A stretch of DNA of 9,558 nt from JACCQS01 sp050999295 (GCA_050999295.1 JBPCPI010000248.1:1-9558); one strand, 5' to 3'; shown: positions 1-5,122, counted from the stretch's first letter. Made by a program: numbers and translations. The notes: generated by a model not told the origin, from the sequence alone.

Positions 1-2
1 GG

Positions 3-341
3 GACACCGCTTGGCAGGCCAGGCGGCTCAAGTGGGGATTCGAATTCGCTGACGGTCGCCGGGTCACCAACCTCGACATGGACGCGCGCTCCAACAGAAT
101 GTTTCACCGTGGCCAGGCAGATCCAGCGACGGACTCTCCGGTGCTTCTCAGTTGTGGGGGAGGTGGCGGAGATCGTTCGTGGGACATGGACTACTGGCTG
201 TGGCCCCTGCCGCCGCCCGGCCGGTTCCGGATCGTCTGCCAGTGGGTGGACCAGGGCATCACGCAGACAGTTCAGGACCTCGACGCTCAGCTCCTGCTGG
301 AGGCTGCCGATCGCGCGCGGCCGATCTGGCCGATTACATAG
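3..341 (+). CDS. C-terminal part of an actinobacterial hypothetical protein (start outside window)
   Basis: The reading frame that starts at base 3 is open from the window edge to the TAG at 339-341 (112 codons). It reads RLKWGFEFADGRRVTNLD near the edge, then a glycine run (CGGGGGDRSW), then DYWLWPLPPPGRFRIVCQWV and a C-terminal helix ending in AADRARPIWPIT. The order FADGRRVTNLD, poly-Gly, YWLWPLPPPG, CxW is a pattern I recognise from actinobacterial proteins of unknown function, so this is the end of a real gene. The ATG at 78 is internal, because the conserved sequence continues upstream of it to the window edge. I cannot assign a function. No signal peptide or membrane segment is visible in this part. 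The gene ends 40 bases before the ArsR start, and the promoter of the next unit begins 5 bases after the stop. Confidence 0.75.
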   Translation, partial: DTAWQARRLKWGFEFADGRRVTNLDMDARSNRMFHRGQADPATDSPVLLSCGGGGGDRSWDMDYWLWPLPPPGRFRIVCQWVDQGITQTVQDLDAQLLLEAADRARPIWPIT

Positions 342-346
342 AAGCA

Positions 347-374
347 TTGACATATACCCATATGGGTATATGTT
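347..374 (+). promoter_or_regulatory. SigA-type promoter of the arsR-like unit, probably giving a leaderless mRNA
   Basis: A perfect -35 hexamer TTGACA lies at 347-352. After a 16-bp spacer, TATGTT at 369-374 matches four of six -10 positions, including TA at the start and T at the end. A start site 7-8 bases downstream would fall at 381-382, exactly on the ATG at 382, so the transcript would be leaderless, as is common in Actinobacteria. There is no Shine-Dalgarno sequence before this ATG, which fits. The promoter is seen in sequence; the start site and leaderless state are inferred. Confidence 0.6.
350..373. promoter_or_regulatory. 24-bp perfect palindrome, candidate operator of the ArsR-type repressor
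   Basis: The left half ACATATACCCAT (350-361) is exactly mirrored by its reverse complement at 362-373, giving 12+12 bp with no mismatch and no spacer; the next pair (349/374) does not match. The element is much more AT-rich than its surroundings. It covers the end of the -35 hexamer, the whole spacer and most of the -10, so a dimer bound here would occlude RNA polymerase. ArsR-family regulators bind imperfect palindromes that overlap their own promoters, so autorepression is the natural reading. Binding itself is inferred. Confidence 0.65.
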
Positions 375-381
375 CTTCGCC

Positions 382-633
382 ATGGCACGAGCAACCACGA
401 CCTCGGATGCGTTCAACGCCGTCGCCGAACCCCGGCGGCGGGAGATCCTCGACGTGTTGGGCTCGGCCGAACTGTCGGTCGGAGAGCTCGTGGCACGGCT
501 CGGGCTGGCCCAGCCCCAGGTCTCCAAGCACCTGCAGGTGCTGCGGCAGGTGGACCTCGTCCGCAGCACCAAGGTGGGCCGTCAGCGCATGTACCGGATC
601 AACGGCCCGGCCCTGAAACCGGTCCACGACTGA
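382..633 (+). CDS. ArsR/SmtB-type winged-helix regulator, C-terminally truncated by an in-frame TGA
   Basis: An 83-residue protein. It opens with a dimerisation helix (AFNAVAEPRRREILDVL, residues 10-26), then the DNA-binding helices (LSVGELVARLGLAQPQVSKHLQVLR, about 31-55, split by a turn at 41-44) and the wing (RSTKVGRQRMYRI, 61-73). These are typical of the ArsR regulators paired with SRPBCC proteins. The ELCVCDL-type Cys metal site is absent, so an arsenic or metal sensor is unlikely. I chose ATG 382 over in-frame ATG 370 because 370 lies inside the -10/palindrome. Family members usually read HDWVAGFE..W after the wing; here HD is followed by TGA (631-633) and then VAGFEQTW in the same frame. 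The coding frame then continues 28 codons to a TGA at 718-720 that overlaps the next start. The HTH is intact but the C-terminal dimerisation helix is lost unless there is readthrough. It may be a pseudogene, a functional short form or a base-call error. Confidence 0.75.
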   Translation: MARATTTSDAFNAVAEPRRREILDVLGSAELSVGELVARLGLAQPQVSKHLQVLRQVDLVRSTKVGRQRMYRINGPALKPVHD

Positions 634-720
634 GTGGCCGGCTTCGAGCAGACCTGGATCGAGCGGCTCGACCAGCTCGAGCGCTACCTCTCCCAACGTC
701 AACCCGAACAGGAGCACTGA
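634..720 (+). pseudogene. Detached C-terminal helix of the ArsR-type regulator
   Basis: Directly after the premature TGA the same frame reads VAGFEQTWIERLDQLERYL and ends QPEQEH-stop at 718-720. This is the normal C-terminal helix of the regulator family, so a single change (TGG Trp to TGA) would explain the break. The first codon after the stop is GTG (634-636), giving TGAGTG, a possible restart that would let ribosomes translate this 28-codon piece up to the downstream start codon. No Shine-Dalgarno sequence stands at a good distance from this GTG, so restart is speculative. Confidence 0.6.
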
Positions 721-1202
721 TGAACACCATGACCCGGCACGGAAGCGCCATCGTCACCACCCCGTCCGACCGCGAGATCCTGATCACGCGGGCCTTCGAT
801 GCCTCGGCGGCACGGGTCTTCGATGCCTGGACCACTCCAGAGCACGTACGTCAGTGGTGGGGGTCGGAGGAGGCACCGCTCGTCGAGTGCGAGATCGACC
901 TCCGGGTCGGTGGCTCGTGGCGCTACATCGTGGGCTACCCGGACGGCAAGGAGTTGGGCTGGCACGGCACCTACCACGAAATCGAACGCCCCAACCGTCT
1001 CGTGGCAACCGAGGTCTGGGAGCCCTTCCCCGACGCGGAGTCGGTGAACACACTGACGCTCACCGAGCAGGACGGCACGACAACGATGACCGTCACCGTG
1101 CTGCACTCCAGCAGGGAGAACCGCGACGGTCACCTGAACTCCGGCATGGAGGCCGGCCTGCAGATCGTCCTGGATCGCCTCGAGGATTTGGTGCGCTCCT
1201 GA
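720..1202 (+). CDS. SRPBCC-fold (AHSA1-like) protein
   Basis: A 160-residue soluble protein of the START/Bet v1-like SRPBCC superfamily, AHSA1-like group. Markers are TRAFDASAARVFDAWTTPEHVRQWWG (about 23-48), the strand DLRVGGSWRY (60-69), GWHGTYHEIERPNRLV (80-95) and the long C-terminal helix GHLNSGMEAGLQIVLDRLEDLV (137-158) that closes the hydrophobic cavity. The family binds small hydrophobic ligands or acts as a co-chaperone; the ligand here cannot be told. The ATG overlaps the last base of the regulator's original stop (TGATG at 718-722), and AGGAG at 710-714 stands 5 bases before it, so the gene can also start translation on its own. ArsR-SRPBCC pairs are a recurrent actinobacterial arrangement in which the regulator controls its partner. 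Followed by a convergent gene on the minus strand. Confidence 0.88.
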   Translation: MNTMTRHGSAIVTTPSDREILITRAFDASAARVFDAWTTPEHVRQWWGSEEAPLVECEIDLRVGGSWRYIVGYPDGKELGWHGTYHEIERPNRLVATEVWEPFPDAESVNTLTLTEQDGTTTMTVTVLHSSRENRDGHLNSGMEAGLQIVLDRLEDLVRS

Positions 1203-1227
1203 CCGCACCCGCCCTGATTCGGTGCGG
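1203..1227. terminator. Hairpin between convergent genes, candidate bidirectional terminator
   Basis: CCGCACC (1203-1209) pairs perfectly with GGTGCGG (1221-1227) around an 11-base loop, starting right after the SRPBCC stop codon. It lies in the 40-bp gap between two convergent genes, where it could stop transcripts from both sides. There is no T-tract, which is usual in high-GC Actinobacteria but lowers certainty. ACCCGC (1207-1212) with GCGGGT (1224-1229) is an alternative pairing of the same bases. Confidence 0.45.
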
Positions 1228-1242
1228 GTCTCGGTGCTGGCC

Positions 1243-2352
1243 TCAGCTTGGGACCGCTTGGGGCCGCTTCGAGGCTCGGGAGGGCTTGGGCGGCATGATC
1301 TTTGGGGGGTAGTACTCCAGCAGCGCATTGTTGAACTGAGCCCCGAGAACGATCGCGAGCGAGGCCAGGTAATAGAAGATCAGGAACGTGATCGGTGTCG
1401 TCAGCGCGCCGTAGGTGAGCCCGTTGGAGTAGGCGTAGGTGAGGTAGAGCCGCAGGCCCAGGCTGGCGATCAGGAACAGGGCGGCGGCGAGCAGCGCTCC
1501 CGGGATGCCCCGGCGCCACCGATGCCGGCGCTTCGGGGCGACCTTGTAGAGCGTGGCCAGCAGCAGGATCAAGACGACGGCCAGCGCCGGATAGTAGGTA
1601 ACGGAGACCACGGCTTCGACCTCGTCGCGGATGCCGGCCGGGAACAATCGGGGCAGGTACTCCGGGCCGATGGCGATCAGCGGTAGCAGCAGGATCCCGG
1701 CGAACAGGGCGATCATGTAGAGCCCGAGGGCGAAGAAGCGTTCGCGCACCGGGTGGCGGACCTCGTGCTGCCCGTACGCGATCGTGATCGCTTCGACAAA
1801 GGCGGACATGGCGGAGGACCCGGCCCAGAAACTGATCAGCAGACCCACCGAGATGACCCCGCCCTTGGTCGAGTTCAGGATCGTGTTGACCGTCTCGCCG
1901 AGCAGATTATCGGCGACCTCCTGGCTGAAGATCGTGCGCAGGAATCGGTCCAGCTGTTCCTGGACCGTGACGATCGTGTCCGGACCGAAGAACTCCGCGA
2001 CCGGGCCGACCAACCCCAGCAGCGCCAGCAGCAGCGGGGCCGTGGACATCGCCGACCAGAAGGCGGCCTGCGAGCTGATCCCGAACAGCGAGTCGTCCCA
2101 CGCCTTGGACAGGGTCCGGCCGGCAACCTTGCGCCAGCGGTGATGGACCGGCCCATCGGCCGTGGGGTCCGGGCCACCGCCGTGCTTGTGCCAGGGTTCA
2201 GTTGTCCGCGCCGGCGTCGGCTCCGCTGCCCCATCTGGCGGCACCTCCGCGGACTCCGCCCGAGCGGACTCCACCGGAGCGGACTCCACCGGAGCGAACT
2301 CTGCGCGAGCGGACTCTGCTCGAGCCGACTCCGGGGCGGTATCGGCGGTCAC
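1243..2352 (-). CDS. YihY/BrkB-family integral membrane protein with a repetitive N-terminal extension
   Basis: A 369-residue protein of the YihY/virulence factor BrkB family. The core starts near residue 76 (VAGRTLSKAWDDSLFGISSQAAFWSAMS). About six membrane segments follow, near 97-122, 163-193, 205-229, 247-271, 283-306 and 317-343, with family-typical stretches such as FWAGSSAMSAFVEAITIAYG, the basic loop KRRHRWRRGIPGA and AIVLGAQFNNAL. The family's biochemical role is unsettled; the old RNase BN assignment of E. coli YihY was withdrawn. Residues 1-75 are an extra hydrophilic part with six five-residue units of the form xxESA (about 6-35), probably cytoplasmic and disordered. The start is GTG 2352 with no clear Shine-Dalgarno, so an internal start after the repeats cannot be excluded. 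The VOC gene ends 54 bases upstream on the same strand, so the two may be co-transcribed. Confidence 0.82.
   Translation of the reverse strand: MTADTAPESARAESARAEFAPVESAPVESARAESAEVPPDGAAEPTPARTTEPWHKHGGGPDPTADGPVHHRWRKVAGRTLSKAWDDSLFGISSQAAFWSAMSTAPLLLALLGLVGPVAEFFGPDTIVTVQEQLDRFLRTIFSQEVADNLLGETVNTILNSTKGGVISVGLLISFWAGSSAMSAFVEAITIAYGQHEVRHPVRERFFALGLYMIALFAGILLLPLIAIGPEYLPRLFPAGIRDEVEAVVSVTYYPALAVVLILLLATLYKVAPKRRHRWRRGIPGALLAAALFLIASLGLRLYLTYAYSNGLTYGALTTPITFLIFYYLASLAIVLGAQFNNALLEYYPPKIMPPKPSRASKRPQAVPS
2249..2338. repeat. Six 15-bp tandem repeats coding the ESA-type pentapeptides of the YihY-like protein
   Basis: Units read on the plus strand start at 2249, 2264, 2279, 2294, 2309 and 2324. 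Units 2 and 3 are identical (GCGGACTCCACCGGA); the others differ at a few positions, mostly in the last third. Because the unit is 15 bp, gain or loss of copies keeps the reading frame, so this is a candidate for length variation between strains. Confidence 0.88.
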
Positions 2353-2406
2353 GAAGTAAGGATGCCCGACGGCGTACGGGATCGCTGACCGGGCGCCGCG
2401 CCTGGG

Positions 2407-2790
2407 CTAGTCGCCACTTCCGTACGGGCGAGTGATGATCTCCAGCAGGTGACCACTGGGTTCCTCCCAGTACAGTCCGCGACCGCCGTCATTCGTGTTC
2501 ACTTTCCCGGGTTCGGCTCGGTGCGGGTCGGCCCAGTATGTCAGTCCGCGGTCGCGGATCCGGTCGAAGATGTCGTCGAACTCGGACTCCTCGACCAGGA
2601 ACGCGTAGTGCTGCGGGTGCACCCCGCTGGGGTTGTCGAGGTAGTCGAGGGACACGTCGTTGTCCACTTGTGCGACGAGGAACGGACCGTACGGCGTGGG
2701 TGGTGCCAGGCCGAGGATGTCGCACAGGAACGTTGCTGACTCGCGCTTGTCGTTCACGTTCACGATCGTGTGATTGAGCTGAACACTCAT
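2407..2790 (-). CDS. VOC-family (glyoxalase / bleomycin-resistance fold) metalloprotein
   Basis: A 127-residue single-domain vicinal oxygen chelate protein with two beta-alpha-beta-beta-beta modules. The first begins LNHTIVNVNDKRESATF (5-21); the second includes HYAFLVEESEFDDIFDRI (61-78) and ends GLYWEEPSGHLLEIITRPY (105-123). His7, His61 and Glu117 lie where the three metal ligands of dioxygenase, glyoxalase and FosA-type members are found, so it probably binds a divalent metal. The substrate is unknown; members include ring-cleaving dioxygenases, lactoylglutathione lyases and thiol transferases. The start is well supported: AAAGGAG (complement of 2796-2802) lies 5 bases before the ATG. The stop of a truncated upstream gene lies 18 bases before the ATG, so this was once the second gene of an operon, with the YihY-like gene possibly third. 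The original promoter may have been lost with the upstream gene. Confidence 0.85.
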   Translation of the reverse strand: MSVQLNHTIVNVNDKRESATFLCDILGLAPPTPYGPFLVAQVDNDVSLDYLDNPSGVHPQHYAFLVEESEFDDIFDRIRDRGLTYWADPHRAEPGKVNTNDGGRGLYWEEPSGHLLEIITRPYGSGD

Positions 2791-2795
2791 GAGAA

Positions 2796-2802
2796 CTCCT
2801 TT
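2796..2802 (-). promoter_or_regulatory. Ribosome binding site of the VOC gene
   Basis: On the minus strand this reads AAAGGAG with 5 bases to the ATG at 2790. It is a strong anti-16S match and fixes the start of the VOC gene. Confidence 0.7.
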
Positions 2803-2808
2803 GGCCGC

Positions 2809-2877
2809 TCAGAGCCAGTGGTTGTCGTGACTCAGGTAGAAGTCGGCGCGTTCCTGCTCGCTGAGTTCCTTGCCCAG
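2809..2877 (-). pseudogene. 3' remnant of an unidentified gene cut by the IS481 element
   Basis: The minus strand carries an in-frame tail reading GKEL then SEQERADFYLSHDNHWL and a TGA at 2811-2809. The mix of charged and aromatic residues, and the 18-base gap to the VOC start with its own ribosome binding site, are what the end of an upstream operon partner would look like. To the right, the plus strand becomes IS481 transposase sequence at about 2870-2885, so the rest of the gene is missing, and nothing resembling it appears beyond the other IS end. I do not recognise the family. The left limit (stop codon) is firm; the right limit is approximate. Confidence 0.5.
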
Positions 2878-2879
2878 TC

Positions 2880-3128
2880 CCGACCGGCAGCCCCCTCGAC
2901 GACAGCCACTACCGCATCCGACATGACCGCATCGACAGCTGCGGCAAGCTCACCCTGCGCCACAACAGCCGCCTGCACCACCTCGGCATCGGCCGCCGCC
3001 ACGCCGGCACCAACGTCCTGATCCTGATCCACGACCTACACATCCGCATCCTGACCACCGACGGCGAACTACTCCAAGAACTCCAACTCGACCCGGCCAA
3101 GGACTACCAGCCACAGCCCAAACCGTGA
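2880..3128 (+). pseudogene. IS481-family transposase, C-terminal fragment only
   Basis: In the frame ending at TGA 3126-3128 the sequence reads PTGSPLDDSHYRIRHD, then DSCGKLTLRHNSRLHHLGIG, RRHAGTNVLILIHDLHIRIL, GELLQELQLDP and DYQPQPKP. This is the characteristic C-terminal beta-rich domain of IS481/integrase-core transposases (YRIRHD..D..G..TLRHN.RLHHIGIG..HAGT). Upstream the frame meets a TGA at 2862-2864 and shows no catalytic Asp/Glu motifs, so the RNase H-fold core and the HTH are gone. The fragment is well preserved, which suggests a fairly recent insertion and deletion. Confidence 0.85.
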
Positions 3129-3167
3129 ACGATGTCCCGAGACACCTGTGCACGATGTCCCGAGACA
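3129..3167. repeat. Two 16-bp direct repeats at the IS481 right end
   Basis: ACGATGTCCCGAGACA occurs exactly at 3129-3144 and again at 3152-3167, a 23-bp period with a 7-bp spacer (CCTGTGC). The outer copy ends at the inferred IS tip. Tandem copies at one end are probably subterminal transposase-binding sites. Confidence 0.85.
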
Positions 3168-3176
3168 TCACACGGG

Positions 3177-3259
3177 TGGGCAAGGGGGGAGTTGAACCCC
3201 CACGTCCTTTCGGACACACGGACCTGAACCGTGCGCGTCTGCCATTCCGCCACTTGCCC
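3177..3259 (-). tRNA. tRNA-Leu (anticodon CAG)
   Basis: The minus strand folds as a class II tRNA of 83 nt. The acceptor GGGCAAG (3259-3253) pairs with CTTGCCC (3184-3178), with discriminator A at 3177. The anticodon stem CACGG/CCGTG encloses loop TTCAGGT, giving anticodon CAG for CUG codons. The long variable arm TGTCCGAAAGGACG is typical of leucine tRNAs, and the T arm is GGGGG-TTCAACT-CCCCC. CCA is not encoded (the next bases are CCC). A tRNA-Leu next to fhaA is also found in mycobacteria, so its position is ancestral. The IS481 end lies only 9 bp beyond its 3' end. Confidence 0.95.
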
Positions 3260-3271
3260 CAGCGGTCGCCC

Positions 3272-3277
3272 AGCCTA
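3272..3277 (-). promoter_or_regulatory. Probable -10 box of the tRNA-Leu promoter
   Basis: On the minus strand this reads TAGGCT, a common actinobacterial -10 sequence, ending 12 bases before the mature tRNA 5' end, so transcription would start 5-6 bases before the tRNA. The -35 region at the right distance is GC-rich and not recognisable. The rest of the 255-bp gap to fhaA holds no gene; a weak TACCAT (3481-3486) could be the -10 of fhaA on the plus strand. Confidence 0.4.
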
Positions 3278-3504
3278 ACAGCGGGACCCGGGCCGGGCGG
3301 GGCGCCAAAGGCTCGTCACGAAGCGCCGGCGCGCCCGCATTCCTGCACGGGCTGGCAGGTCGCTCAGAGCGCTGCCCCAGGGAAGGACGGCCGCAAGATG
3401 CCGCATAACACAGAGACCCAACAGGGTCCACCCTTACCCTCGCCAAGACGCGTCCCGGCTTCGCCCGGCCGTCCCACAGATACCATCGAGCGTCGAGGGA
3501 AACG

Positions 3505-3509
3505 GGAGG
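3505..3509 (+). promoter_or_regulatory. Ribosome binding site that fixes the fhaA start
   Basis: GGAGG inside GGGAGGG ends 5 bases before GTG 3515. It supports this GTG over upstream ATGs in the same open frame, which run back through the tRNA and into the IS end. Confidence 0.75.
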
Positions 3510-3514
3510 GATAC

Positions 3515-4477
3515 GTGGGCGTGCTGCAGCGCTTCGAGCGAAAGCTCGAAGGCCTCGTCGGCGTGGCCTTCGCGCGCGTGTTCAAGGGCAAGGTCCACCC
3601 GGCCGAGATCGCGAAGGCGCTCGAGCGGGAGGCCACGGAGCAGAAGGTGGTCGTCGGTGAGGGCCGTGTCCTGGTGCCCAACCGTTACGTCGTACGCCTC
3701 GGGCCGGTCGACTACGAATACCTGGTCGAGTGGGAGGTCGAGCTGAGCGCCACCATGGCCGAGATGGTCCAGGAGCACATCGAGGCTGAGGGCTGGTCCA
3801 CCTTCGGCAAGATCCACGTCGCCCTGGCGCGGGATGGAAAGCTGCGCACCGGGGTCTTCCATGTGGACAGCCGGGTGGACACTGATTCGGCGCCCCCGCC
3901 GACACCCGCGGCGCGAGCGTCGGCCGCGGGCGATGCCGGCCAGGACGCCGGGGTCGCGGCCCCTCCGCGTCCTGGCCGGCCGACCGGACTGCCGCCTGTC
4001 CCACCGCTGCCCTCAGCCCCGCCGCTGCAACCGGCCGGCGCCATGCCGTCCGGAGCGCCGATGCCCCCCGCGGCGCCGCTTCGAGACTCCACCGACCACG
4101 GTGCGGGAATGCCGCCAGTGCCCGGGGGGGGCCCTGGCGGGGTCCCCGCGCAGCCGCAGTACGCGGTCCCCATGTCCCATGCCCTGGTCGTCGATGGCCC
4201 GAACACCCGGCACGAGCTACGCGAGGGCAGCAACATCATCGGCCGCGGTACCGAGGCCTCGATCCGGTTGCCGGACACCGGCGTATCCCGGCGGCATGTG
4301 GACGTACAGCTGGCGCATGGCAGGGCCAACGTCGTCGATCTCGGGTCGACCAACGGGACCATCGTGAACGGCCATCGGGTGCCGCACATCCTGCTCTCCG
4401 ACGGCGATGTGATCCGGATCGGGCACTCGGTGCTGGTCTATCGCCAGGAGCCGGCGCCGGGATGGGTCTCCCCATGA
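3515..4477 (+). CDS. fhaA: FhaA, FHA-domain phosphothreonine-binding adaptor
   Basis: A 320-residue cytoplasmic adaptor of the cell-wall kinase pathway. The N-terminal FhaA_N (DUF3662) domain covers about 1-118 (MGVLQRFERKLEGLVGVAFA... GKLRTGVFHVDSRV). A Pro/Ala-rich flexible linker spans about 126-225. A C-terminal FHA domain (about 226-320) has all phosphopeptide-binding landmarks: Gly243-Arg244, Ser258-Arg-Arg-His261 and Gly277-Ser-Thr-Asn280-Gly-Thr. In Mycobacterium tuberculosis FhaA is phosphorylated on Thr116 by PknB, and its FHA domain binds the phosphorylated MviN/MurJ pseudokinase region; Thr112 here aligns with that Thr116 in the motif LxTGxF. The GTG start is chosen from the ribosome binding site and because the known family begins MGxxxRxERKLE. 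The protein is shorter than the mycobacterial one (about 527 residues), mainly in the linker. Its TGA overlaps the fhaB ATG (ATGA). Confidence 0.95.
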   Translation: MGVLQRFERKLEGLVGVAFARVFKGKVHPAEIAKALEREATEQKVVVGEGRVLVPNRYVVRLGPVDYEYLVEWEVELSATMAEMVQEHIEAEGWSTFGKIHVALARDGKLRTGVFHVDSRVDTDSAPPPTPAARASAAGDAGQDAGVAAPPRPGRPTGLPPVPPLPSAPPLQPAGAMPSGAPMPPAAPLRDSTDHGAGMPPVPGGGPGGVPAQPQYAVPMSHALVVDGPNTRHELREGSNIIGRGTEASIRLPDTGVSRRHVDVQLAHGRANVVDLGSTNGTIVNGHRVPHILLSDGDVIRIGHSVLVYRQEPAPGWVSP

Positions 4478-4938
4478 CCGCCGAAATCGTCGTGCAGATC
4501 TTCCGATTCGGGTTCCTGGCCCTGCTGTGGCTGTTCATCCTGGTCGCCTTCCGGGTGGTCCGCGCGGACCTCCTCGGGGGCCGGGCCAAGCGGGTCTCCG
4601 CACCGGCGCGTAGTGCGGCGGCCCCAGGAGGGCGCAAGGCCGGGCGTCCGCTGAGGCAGCTCCGGGTCACTGCCGGTCCGCTGACCGGCACGCGGATTAC
4701 ATTGAGCGGCCAGACGATCCTCATCGGGCGCGCCGACGACTCGACCCTCGTGCTCACCGATGACTTCGCGAGCTCACGACACGCGCGGCTCACCCAGCGC
4801 GAGGGACGTTGGTACGTCGAGGATCTCGGCTCCACCAACGGCACCCATCTCGACCAACAACGTGTGCAGGGACCGCTACCCGTGGCGCCCGGGCAACCCA
4901 TCCGGATCGGGGCGACCGTGATCGAGTTGCACCAGTGA
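4474..4938 (+). CDS. fhaB: FhaB (FipA-type) membrane-anchored FHA protein
   Basis: A 154-residue protein. One N-terminal membrane segment (IVVQIFRFGFLALLWLFILVAF, about 5-26) is followed by a basic linker (RAKRVSAPARSAAAPGGRKAGR, about 37-58) and an FHA domain (about 61-154). Binding landmarks are Gly85-Arg86, Ser100-Ser-Arg-His103 and Gly119-Ser-Thr-Asn122-Gly-Thr, plus the family signature DDSTLVLTDDFASSRHARL. The mycobacterial homologue (Rv0019c, FipA) links phosphorylated division proteins to the septum. ATG 4474 is preferred over in-frame ATG 4462 because it gives the standard 4-nt ATGA overlap with fhaA and the usual N-terminus length. The Thr that follows the membrane helix in the mycobacterial protein (Thr36 in my recollection) has no counterpart in this linker. 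Followed by an unusually long 184-bp gap before pstP. Confidence 0.93.
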   Translation: MTAEIVVQIFRFGFLALLWLFILVAFRVVRADLLGGRAKRVSAPARSAAAPGGRKAGRPLRQLRVTAGPLTGTRITLSGQTILIGRADDSTLVLTDDFASSRHARLTQREGRWYVEDLGSTNGTHLDQQRVQGPLPVAPGQPIRIGATVIELHQ

Positions 4939-5122
4939 GCCGAGAGGGCGGGAGCATCGTAGGGCCGTCCGCGGCCCGCCGAGCCAAGAGGACGGGAGCA
5001 TCGACCGAGCGCCAGCGAGGGAGGCGCGGACCGGCCGGTGCGCGCAGCGCACGAGGCGGGGGTAGTCGAGCGGACCGACCGGTGAGCGCAGCGAGCGAGG
5101 CTCCGGGAACGATGATCAGACG
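4939..5122. repeat. Intergenic imperfect repeats, 44-bp spacing, between fhaB and pstP
   Basis: Two 32-bp copies at 5026-5057 and 5070-5101 match at 28 positions (core GCGGACCG.CCGGTG, CGCAGCG and CGAGGC). Two copies of GAGG.CGGGAGCATCG lie at 4944-4959 and 4988-5003. Both pairs are exactly 44 bp apart. Diverged versions of the same words (CGAGCGCCAGCGAGGGAGGC at 5005-5024, GAGGCGGGGGTAGTCGAG at 5053-5070, GAGGCTCCGGGAACGATGAT at 5097-5116) fill the remainder. The first 32-bp copy contains a perfect hairpin, GTGCGC-GCA-GCGCAC (5038-5052). No gene is evident. This looks like a dispersed actinobacterial intergenic repeat of the CGAGCGCAGCGAG kind; whether it regulates pstP is unknown. Confidence 0.75.

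Larger units (their letters stand above)
2875..3167 (+). mobile_element. Right-end fragment of an IS481-family insertion sequence
   Basis: This stretch holds the last ~80 codons of an IS481-type transposase followed by the IS terminus. Read inward from 3167 the end begins TGTCTCGGGACATCGT, which has the TG...CA terminus and the repeated terminal sequence seen in many actinobacterial IS481 elements. The left end and roughly three quarters of the transposase, including the whole catalytic DDE core, are absent. The element cannot move by itself. Its inner border is set by the switch from minus-strand host coding to plus-strand transposase coding and is good to about 10 bases. Confidence 0.75.

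Noticed and set aside
109..369. N-terminal extension of the ArsR regulator from ATG 109
   Set aside because: This part lies in another frame of the upstream conserved gene and crosses the promoter; homology starts near 382.
350..373. CsoR-type copper operator
   Set aside because: The ATACCC/GGGTAT core recalls CsoR sites, but no CsoR or copper gene is present and the adjacent regulator is ArsR-type without metal ligands.
699..1328. 209-codon minus-strand open frame over the SRPBCC gene
   Set aside because: Shadow of a clearly coding plus-strand gene; no domain and no plausible ribosome binding site.
3423..3440. AGGGT/ACCCT inverted repeat upstream of fhaA as an operator or terminator
   Set aside because: Only five pairs around an eight-base loop; expected by chance in DNA of this composition.
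3125..3514. N-terminal extension of FhaA from an upstream ATG
   Set aside because: The open frame crosses the IS end and the tRNA; the conserved protein begins at GTG 3515, which has a ribosome binding site.
4939..5122. CRISPR array
   Set aside because: The repeats are imperfect, the spacers share the same words, and no cas genes are present.
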